6,521 nt of DNA. Origin: an uncultured Haloferula sp. (lineage in GTDB: Bacteria > Verrucomicrobiota > Verrucomicrobiae > Verrucomicrobiales > Akkermansiaceae). Location: assembly GCA_946481625.1 (NCBI GenBank), contig CAMLOZ010000217.1, positions 1 through 6,521 on the forward strand. The letters are read 5' to 3'. The notes below the pieces were generated by a model. The model was given only the letters and a program-made list of their open reading frames with translations. It had not been told where the DNA came from and made no database searches. This document shows, piece after piece, positions 1-5,383 of this stretch (its first letter is position 1; each line of letters opens with the position of its first letter). The position numbers and the translations under genes were made by a program.

Positions 1-89
1 ACGACGGGGGGGACGGCCTCGCTTCGCACCCGGGATGTTGAGCGCGAGGGATGGCTGAACGACGATCTAGCAGGGAGAGAGCTCGGCTG
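1..89. other. Left-edge non-coding or unresolved segment
   Basis: This short stretch lies beyond the stop codon of the minus-strand gene that ends at 90. Plus-strand frame 1 is open from base 1 to a TAG at 91-93 (about 30 codons), so the tail of a convergent gene entering from the left is possible, but I recognise nothing in it. The other two plus-strand frames close sooner. A weak inverted pair, CCTCGC (17-22) with GCGAGG (44-49), has a 21-base loop and no T-run, so it is not a convincing terminator. Confidence 0.3.
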
Positions 90-1814
90 TTAGTTTCCTA
101 GGCGGGTGGCGAGGTCTTGGAGGACTTCGTCGAGTTGCGCGGCGGAGCTGATGCGCTGGGGCTGGTCGAAGCCGACCCAGATGGCGGTCGAGCCCTTGGG
201 TCCGAGGCGGGCGAGCCAGGCATCGCGGCCAGAGCCGGTGGCACCGCCGTGGACGCGGGTGCCGGCGGTGTTCTCCAGCAGGGCGGCAGCCTCCTTCGCG
301 GCGGGTTTGCCGATCGCAGGCGAGAGCGAGGCTGCCGCTTGGTACAGCACCTTGCCATCGGGTGCTGAGATCGACTGGATAAGGAAGGGCTTGGGGCGCA
401 TGCCCTGGTTGCCGAGCGTGGCGAGGCCGGTTGCGAGTTCCATCGGCGTGGCGGCGGCGATGCCGCGGAAAAGGTCTTCGGATTCCTGGAAGGGGCCGTT
501 GATGCCGCAACGCTTGGCGATCCGTGCGGTCTCCTTCGGTCCGATCTGGCGTCCGGTCTGGACCGGCTTGCCGGGTAGAACGAGGCGGCCGCGCTCGGCG
601 GCGGCGGCCGCGATCCACGGCTCGAAGGCGGCGCCGAGGTCGCGGCGCGCGCCGGTGGTGCGGTCGAAGCGGGAATCGAGATAGTCCCGCCCGCCCACCA
701 GCGCCAGGATGCCTCCGGTCTTCGTTTCGAGGGTGACGGCGGCGCACTGGAGGTAGGCCGGTGTTTCCCCCGGCTGGTGTTCGGCGTGGACGGGATAGGT
801 CCAGGATTTCGACTGCTCGATCTTGCGCAGCGATTCGGAAAGGTCGGTTTCGAGGCGCAACTGCCAGCCGCTGTCGAGGGTGGTGCGGACGATCAGGCCG
901 CCGTCGCGGATGTCCTTGTCATCGAGGATGCCCTGCAACTCCTTCTGCACCGCTTCCAAAACGTAGGAACGCTCCGAAGTCCGCTGCTCCGGCGGGACCA
1001 GCTTGATCGGCATCTTACGGATGATCCCCACGGTCTCAGCATCGATCAGCTTCATCGCTTGCATCCGCGCCAGGGTCTGCGCCTGCTGCTCCTTCGCCGC
1101 ATCGAGATCGCGGAAGGGCGAGAAGATGTGCGGACCGCGGATGATGCCGACGATCATCGCGCACTCGGCCTCATTCAGGTCGGAGACCGGTTTGCCGAAG
1201 TAGGTTCGAGCGGCCTGGTCGACGCCGTGGCAGCCCGAGCCGAAGTAGATGCGGTTGAGGTAGTGGGCGAGGATCTCGTCCTTCTTGTAGTGGTTCTCGA
1301 TCCGGAGCGTCAGCGCGATTTCCAACAGCTTGCGGTGAATCGACTTCTCCTTCAGTTGCTTGTGCTCTTCGCCATAGCTATTCCGTGCGAGCTGCATCGA
1401 GAGCGTCGAAGCGCCCTGAGTGAAATCGCCGTCCTTCACGTTGCGGACGGTGGCCCGGGCGAGGCCGCGGAAGTCCACGCCGGAGTGCTCGAAGAAGCGT
1501 GCGTCTTCGCGGGCGCGCAGGGCATTGACCATGAAGTCCGGGATGTCCTTGCGGGTCACCAGACGGCGGTTGTTGCCGCCCGCACTGCCGATCTCCTTGC
1601 CATCGCGGTCGTAGATCGTGGTCCGTGCGGGCATTCTCGCCACCTCGGCGAGGTCGAAGCGGGAAGCTTCGGCGAAAAAGTAGAGGGCACCGATTGCCAG
1701 GATGACCACCGTGCCGACGACCACCCATAGCGACCAGCGGAGCAGGGTACGCAGCCATTCCGGCATCCACGCTTGCCAAGCGGGGATCTTGCGGGTGGTG
1801 CGCCAGGAGGACAT
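90..1814 (-). CDS. PBP1-type peptidoglycan glycosyltransferase with degenerate transpeptidase domain
   Basis: Predicted inner-membrane protein of 574 residues that polymerises lipid II into glycan strands on the periplasmic face. A short basic N-terminus is followed by one membrane span (about 24-48). The GT51 domain (about 65-240) keeps its signature motifs: EDARFFEHSGVD at 103-114 with catalytic Glu103, QGASTLSMQ at 133-141, RKLLE at 161-165 with the second Glu165, the EILAHYLNRIYFG region at 180-192, and a GIIRGP element near 223-228. The transpeptidase-like region (about 355-555) is recognisable but dead: the SxxK site reads GAAFEP (394-399, Ser to Ala395, Lys to Glu398), the SxN segment is deleted, and KTG reads ATG (525-527). 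The protein is short for class A PBPs, usually 700-850 residues. It is paralogous to the upstream gene ending at 1918 and probably cotranscribed with it after a 103 bp gap. The ATG at 1814 has no clear Shine-Dalgarno, but it gives a normal basic-then-hydrophobic N-terminus. GT activity is inferred from motifs. Confidence 0.93.
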   Translation of the reverse strand: MSSWRTTRKIPAWQAWMPEWLRTLLRWSLWVVVGTVVILAIGALYFFAEASRFDLAEVARMPARTTIYDRDGKEIGSAGGNNRRLVTRKDIPDFMVNALRAREDARFFEHSGVDFRGLARATVRNVKDGDFTQGASTLSMQLARNSYGEEHKQLKEKSIHRKLLEIALTLRIENHYKKDEILAHYLNRIYFGSGCHGVDQAARTYFGKPVSDLNEAECAMIVGIIRGPHIFSPFRDLDAAKEQQAQTLARMQAMKLIDAETVGIIRKMPIKLVPPEQRTSERSYVLEAVQKELQGILDDKDIRDGGLIVRTTLDSGWQLRLETDLSESLRKIEQSKSWTYPVHAEHQPGETPAYLQCAAVTLETKTGGILALVGGRDYLDSRFDRTTGARRDLGAAFEPWIAAAAAERGRLVLPGKPVQTGRQIGPKETARIAKRCGINGPFQESEDLFRGIAAATPMELATGLATLGNQGMRPKPFLIQSISAPDGKVLYQAAASLSPAIGKPAAKEAAALLENTAGTRVHGGATGSGRDAWLARLGPKGSTAIWVGFDQPQRISSAAQLDEVLQDLATRLGN

Positions 1815-1830
1815 GGGAAGGGTGCCGGGT

Positions 1831-1872
1831 GAACAGTGAAAAGGCAGGGGAGTTTGCTGGTTTTCAGTGTTC
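1831..1872. repeat. Imperfect inverted repeat between the two PBP genes
   Basis: GAACAGTGAAAA at 1831-1842 pairs with TTTTCAGTGTTC at 1861-1872, matching at 11 of 12 positions around an 18-base loop. The right arm is followed by another TTCAG-type unit (to about 1880), giving a small TTTTCAG/TTCAG-rich tract that is AT-richer than its surroundings. It sits after the stop of the bifunctional PBP gene (1918) and just before the ATG of the paralogue (1814). It could be a weak attenuator or terminator, a processing site, or a copy of a dispersed intergenic repeat. The stem is AT-rich and lacks a clear T-run, so a strong intrinsic terminator is unlikely. Confidence 0.4.
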
Positions 1873-1917
1873 AGTTTTCAGGAGAGGCAGATGAAGCGGC
1901 GAGAGGTGCGGAAGGGG

Positions 1918-4296
1918 TTACTCTTCCTCGACGGGGATGGCTTTCAGGGGGGCTTCTTCTTCGTCCTGGATCGGGCCTTCGTCGACTGGCTCGGCGCGCA
2001 TGGGCGCGGACTCCTCGATGGGTCGGGCGCGCACGGGCCCGCCGGAATCATCTTCTTCGTTCACCGCGAGCGCCTTGGCCGGATGATCGGGGCAGAGGTC
2101 GTTTTCGGCCGGGACGATGTCGGCGGGAACGTTGTCGGTGTAGGCCTCGCCCGCCAGTTCGCAGCCGGCGGTGGCACGTTTGCCGGATTCGCGGCAGAGG
2201 CGGCACTCGACGAAGGAGAGCTGCGACTTGAGGCCCTCGGCCTTGTAGCCGAGCTTGTCGGCGGTCTTCATGACCTCCACCCACACGGGCAGCGCGAGGG
2301 TCGAGCCGTAGCCGCGGTCGATGGTTTTCTTCGGCGTGTCGAGGCCGACCCAGACGGCGCAGGTGATGCTCGAGGTGTAACCCGCGAACCAGGCATCGCG
2401 ATACTCGTTGGTGGTGCCGGTCTTGCCGCCGCAGGGCTTGTTGAAGCCGAGGGATTTCACCGAGGCCGCGGTGCCACGTTCGGTCACCTCGCGGAGGATT
2501 TTCGAGACCGACCAGGCCGAGCCCTGGCGGGTCGCCTCGTAGGGAACCGCATCCGCCTTGTAGAGGACATTGCCCTCGCGATCGCGGATCTCGTCGATGA
2601 TCCGCGGGGGATGCCGCATGCCGCCGTTCGGGAAGACGGTGTAGGCGGAGGCCACTTCATAGGTTGTCGCTTCCCATGAGCCGAGGAAGGAGATCGGGCT
2701 CTTTGGCATCGGTGTTTCGAAACCCACCGAAAGCGCGACATCCGCGACCTTGTCGATCCCGGCCTTGTTGCCGACGCGGACGGACATGGTGTTGCGCGAG
2801 CGGATCAGGCCGGTCGAGGCCGGGTACATCCCGCCGTATTTGCCATCGGAGTTCTGCGGCGACCACCCGCGCGCGCCCTTGATCTCGCCACGGTAGAGCG
2901 GCCCGTCGCTGATGAGGGTATCGGGGCGCAATCCCGCATCGAAGGCCGCGAGATAGACGAAGGGCTTGAAGACCGAGCCGATCTGGCGGCGGCCCTGGAG
3001 GGCGCGGTTGAACTTCGATTCATCCGCATTGCGCCCGCCCACGACGGCCAGTACCGCGCCGGTGAGGTTTTCGATCGCGACCACGCTGCCCTGGAGGTAT
3101 TCCGGCGGGGGGCGGTTTCCTTCCGGGAAGTCCTTCCACTTCGAGCGGGTCTGGTGCGGATACCCGGGGGAGCGCTCGATTTGGCGGAGCTTGGCGTCGA
3201 GCGCTTCTTCCGCCTTCTTCTGGATCAGGTTGTCGATGGTGGTGGTGACCTTGAGGCCGCCCATCTCGATGTTTTCTTCCTCCAGGATGCGCAGCAACTC
3301 GCGGGTGATCGCGTCCATCGCGTAGCTGTGGTGGAAGGTCCGGCGCCATTCGGGGCGGATGTTGACCTCCTCGTTTTTGGCGGCGGCAGCTTCCTCGGGC
3401 GTGATGAACTTTTCCGCCACCATGCGGTCGAGCGTGGTATCGCGTTCGCGCTTCGCACCGTCGATGGTCTTGAAGGGCGAGAAGGCGTTCGGGCCGCGCA
3501 CGATGCCGGCCAGCAGCGCGGACTCCGACAGGGTGAGATCCTTGGCGCTTTTTTCGAAGTAGGTGCGGGAGGCTTCCTCCAGACCGCGGATGTTATGGCC
3601 GAGGAAGATGCGGTTCAGGTAGTGCTGCAGGATCTCCTGTTTGCCATCGTCGCCGGGGTACGCCGCCTCGATGCGGTAGGACACCGCGGCTTCGAGCAGC
3701 TTGCGGTCGAGTTCCTGCAACTTCGGCGCGAAATCCAGCCACCCCGACTTGAGTTGGAAACTGTTGCGCGCGAGCTGCATGGTCAGGGTGGAGGCCCCCT
3801 GTTCCACGCCGCGGCGTTTGAAATTCTCCACCATCGCTCGCGCCACGCCCACCCAGTCCACGCCGCCGTGCCTGTAGAAGCGCTTGTCCTCGCGGGCGAG
3901 GATCGCGAAAATGAAATGCTGGGAGACGTTCGCGATGTCGATCACGTCGCGTTTTTCCCCGTGGATGCGGCCCAGTTCCTCGCCGCGGCGGTCGTAAACG
4001 ATGGTGCGCTGCGGCATCTCCGCGACCTTCGCCATGTCGAAGGGACGGGCGCGGGCGTAGTAGAAAATCCCGAGGGCGAGGCCTGCGTAAAGTCCCGCAA
4101 TGGCGAGGTCGCCGCCGAGGCGGACGGGAATCCGCAGGAATTTCGGCAGCGGCTTGATCAGCCCGTGGAAGATCAGGAAGGGCCAGAAAAGGACCACCGT
4201 GCCCAGCGCCGGAGGCTTGGATTCCGGGGCTTTCTTACGGTTGGACGAGCGCTTGTCGGAAGACTTGCCCGGGTCCTTCGGTGTGGGATTCGGCAT
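1918..4296 (-). CDS. Bifunctional class A penicillin-binding protein (glycosyltransferase/transpeptidase)
   Basis: Inner-membrane peptidoglycan synthase of 792 residues, PBP1A-like (mrcA/ponA class), which polymerises lipid II and cross-links stem peptides. A Lys/Ser-rich cytoplasmic head (1-30) is followed by two hydrophobic stretches (about 31-48 and 62-80). The GT51 domain has REDKRF with Glu136, QGASTLTMQ at 166-174, RKLLE with Glu202, and GIVRGP at 264-269. The transpeptidase domain has all three motifs: SVFK at 441-444 (nucleophile Ser441), SRN at 500-502 and KTGT at 625-628. The tail has a Cys-rich patch (C698, C701, C712, C735) resembling the C..SG..A...C element seen after other PBP1A transpeptidase domains, then an acidic Pro-rich end. 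The frame stays open upstream to 4731, but that stretch would overlap the divergent protease gene and lacks PBP character. The ATG at 4296 gives the expected basic head, though no Shine-Dalgarno is evident. Family assignment is secure. Confidence 0.95.
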   Translation of the reverse strand: MPNPTPKDPGKSSDKRSSNRKKAPESKPPALGTVVLFWPFLIFHGLIKPLPKFLRIPVRLGGDLAIAGLYAGLALGIFYYARARPFDMAKVAEMPQRTIVYDRRGEELGRIHGEKRDVIDIANVSQHFIFAILAREDKRFYRHGGVDWVGVARAMVENFKRRGVEQGASTLTMQLARNSFQLKSGWLDFAPKLQELDRKLLEAAVSYRIEAAYPGDDGKQEILQHYLNRIFLGHNIRGLEEASRTYFEKSAKDLTLSESALLAGIVRGPNAFSPFKTIDGAKRERDTTLDRMVAEKFITPEEAAAAKNEEVNIRPEWRRTFHHSYAMDAITRELLRILEEENIEMGGLKVTTTIDNLIQKKAEEALDAKLRQIERSPGYPHQTRSKWKDFPEGNRPPPEYLQGSVVAIENLTGAVLAVVGGRNADESKFNRALQGRRQIGSVFKPFVYLAAFDAGLRPDTLISDGPLYRGEIKGARGWSPQNSDGKYGGMYPASTGLIRSRNTMSVRVGNKAGIDKVADVALSVGFETPMPKSPISFLGSWEATTYEVASAYTVFPNGGMRHPPRIIDEIRDREGNVLYKADAVPYEATRQGSAWSVSKILREVTERGTAASVKSLGFNKPCGGKTGTTNEYRDAWFAGYTSSITCAVWVGLDTPKKTIDRGYGSTLALPVWVEVMKTADKLGYKAEGLKSQLSFVECRLCRESGKRATAGCELAGEAYTDNVPADIVPAENDLCPDHPAKALAVNEEDDSGGPVRARPIEESAPMRAEPVDEGPIQDEEEAPLKAIPVEEE

Positions 4297-4314
4297 GGAC
4301 TTGGAGAAATTAGC

Positions 4315-4327
4315 GCGGATGATCCGC
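4315..4327. repeat. Palindrome GCGGAT-G-ATCCGC in the divergent promoter region
   Basis: Perfect 6 bp inverted repeat around a single central base, 19 bases from the PBP start and 70 from the protease start. The compact dyad resembles an operator half-site pair more than a transcription terminator, because the loop would be one base and no T-run follows. A chance occurrence in GC-rich DNA is possible. Confidence 0.35.
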
Positions 4328-4353
4328 TCAGGCGATGGCGATATGCTGCTACA

Positions 4354-4396
4354 GACGAAGCGGGTGCATCGTGTCGCTTTGACGTGTGACGAAGCG
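4354..4396 (+). repeat. Direct repeat of GACGAAGCG before the protease gene
   Basis: GACGAAGCG occurs exactly at 4354-4362 and again at 4388-4396, with unit starts 34 bases apart. The second copy ends at the base before the ATG of the serine protease gene. Paired sites about three helical turns apart upstream of a start could bind a regulator, or the second copy may act as a poor ribosome-binding sequence. Chance cannot be excluded. Confidence 0.3.
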
Positions 4397-5383
4397 ATGA
4401 AGCACAAAAGATTTTTCCATGGAATGACCGGAGCCTTGCTGGCGGCGGCTTTTCTTTGCCCCGTTTGGGCGAGAGACCCCGTGGGCACGATCGACGACGT
4501 GCGCAAGCTCGAACACAAAATCTCCGCTGTGGCGACCAAGGCGATGCCCGCTACCGTCGCCCTTATTTCCGAGGATTCCGGTGCCTCCGGTTCCGGCGTC
4601 ATCACCACCCCGGACGGCCTGATCCTGACCGCCGCGCACGTGATCGAAGGGGCCGAGAAGGTCCAAGTAGTCTTTCCGGACGGCAAGCAGGTCAACGGCA
4701 AGGTCCTGGGTGCCAACCTGTCGAAGGACATCGGAATGGTGAAAATCGTCGAGGAAGGCCCGTGGCCCTATATCGAGCGCGGCGAGTCCAAACCGCTTCA
4801 AGCGGGCGACTGGGTGATCGCGATGGGGCATTCGGCCGGATTCGATGCCGCGCGGACCCCGCCCGTGCGCTTCGGCCGCGTGGTTTCCGACGGGCCCGGC
4901 AATTTCCTGACCACGGACTGCACCCTGATCGGCGGTGACTCGGGCGGTCCGCTGTTCGACCTCGAGGGCAAGGTGGTGGGGATCAATTCCTCCATCGGCC
5001 AGGCGCTCAAGAATAACAACCATGCGGGGGTGGACGGCTTCAAGGAGGACTGGGAGCGTCTTATGGCGGGGGAAGTCTGGGGCGAACTCCAGATGAACCC
5101 GATGCTCAATCCCGAGCGCCCGATCATGGGGATCGCGCTGGGACCTTCCGTGCGCGGCGGCGGCGTGGTGATCGGCGGGGTTTCCGCCCATGCCTCGAAG
5201 GCCGGGCTGCGGCCGGGCGATGTGATCGAGTCGATCGACGGCACGGACGTGCGCGACGGTGCTTCCTTGCTGGTGTTACTTGCGAAGAAGCAAGCCGGGG
5301 ACAAAGTAGCCGTCGGCATCAAGCGCGGCGGTGAAACGACGACCGTCGAAGTGGAACTCATCAAGCAGGAGCAACCGAAGTGA
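4397..5383 (+). CDS. Exported HtrA/Deg-like S1C serine protease with one PDZ domain
   Basis: Predicted periplasmic protease of 328 residues, of the type that degrades or senses damaged envelope proteins. A Sec signal peptide covers about 1-25 (basic MKHKR start, hydrophobic core, likely cut after VWA). The trypsin-like domain (about 35-205) has a full triad: His81 in LTAAHV, Asp111 in SKDIGMVKI, and Ser182 in GGDSGGP (179-185). The oxyanion segment reads TDCTLIGGDSGG instead of the textbook DegP TDAAINPGNSGG. A linker with FKEDWERL and a GEVWGE turn leads to a PDZ domain (about 240-322; binding-loop candidate IMGIALG at 243-249). One PDZ makes it closer in layout to DegS than to two-PDZ DegP, but no membrane anchor remains after signal cleavage. 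An in-frame ATG at 4343 exists but would put non-signal residues before the basic n-region, so 4397 is preferred. The stop codon overlaps the start of the next gene, implying an operon. Confidence 0.93.
   Translation: MKHKRFFHGMTGALLAAAFLCPVWARDPVGTIDDVRKLEHKISAVATKAMPATVALISEDSGASGSGVITTPDGLILTAAHVIEGAEKVQVVFPDGKQVNGKVLGANLSKDIGMVKIVEEGPWPYIERGESKPLQAGDWVIAMGHSAGFDAARTPPVRFGRVVSDGPGNFLTTDCTLIGGDSGGPLFDLEGKVVGINSSIGQALKNNNHAGVDGFKEDWERLMAGEVWGELQMNPMLNPERPIMGIALGPSVRGGGVVIGGVSAHASKAGLRPGDVIESIDGTDVRDGASLLVLLAKKQAGDKVAVGIKRGGETTTVEVELIKQEQPK
5367..5371 (+). promoter_or_regulatory. Ribosome binding site (AGGAG) for the GTG start at 5380
   Basis: AGGAG lies 8 bases before the GTG at 5380, inside the last codons of the upstream protease gene. 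It is the clearest Shine-Dalgarno in the window and decides the start of the fourth gene: the competing ATG codons at 5401 and 5404 have only CAGTTCTTTTCCG-type sequence before them. Confidence 0.7.

Larger units (their letters stand above)
4297..4396. promoter_or_regulatory. Divergent intergenic region expected to hold promoters for both gene pairs
   Basis: This 100 bp gap separates the divergent starts at 4296 (minus) and 4397 (plus), so promoters for both directions should lie here or just inside the genes. I could not identify a convincing -35/-10 pair on either strand. A TTGACG at 4379-4384 is too close to the plus-strand start to serve it. The region contains a 13 bp palindrome (4315-4327) and an exact 9 bp direct repeat, GACGAAGCG, at 4354-4362 and 4388-4396. 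The regulatory role is inferred from gene arrangement only. Confidence 0.55.

Noticed and set aside
17..49. CCTCGC...GCGAGG as a terminator for the leftmost gene
   Set aside because: Six-base stem with a 21-base loop and no T-run; too weak to call.
777..1730. Long plus-strand open frame of 317 codons opposite the TP-dead PBP
   Set aside because: Translation is Val/Ala/Asp/Leu-rich low-complexity sequence typical of the antisense frame of a GC-rich gene, with no domain and no RBS. The minus-strand frame has unmistakable GT51 motifs.
1867..2679. Plus-strand open frame of 270 codons opposite the PBP transpeptidase domain
   Set aside because: Gly/Ala/Arg/Val-rich shadow of the real minus-strand gene, with no recognisable domain.
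4379..4384. TTGACG as a -35 box for the protease gene
   Set aside because: Only about 13 bases from the ATG, leaving no room for a -10 box and leader; no match to a -10 at proper spacing.
3154..4389. Plus-strand open frame of 411 codons opposite the active PBP
   Set aside because: Antisense shadow of a gene with clear motifs; composition is artefactual (Glu/Val/Leu/Asp/Gly rich) and no family is recognisable.
4100..4396. Upstream extension of the HtrA-like gene by 99 residues
   Set aside because: It would overlap the PBP start on the other strand and bury the clear Sec signal peptide that begins at 4397.
4297..4731. Upstream extension of the active PBP reading frame by 145 residues
   Set aside because: It would overlap the signal peptide and protease domain of the divergent gene, and the added residues have no PBP or membrane-anchor character. 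The ATG at 4296 gives a standard basic N-terminus.
4349..5191. Minus-strand open frame of 280 codons opposite the serine protease
   Set aside because: His/Arg/Asp-rich antisense translation; the plus strand carries the full catalytic triad and PDZ.
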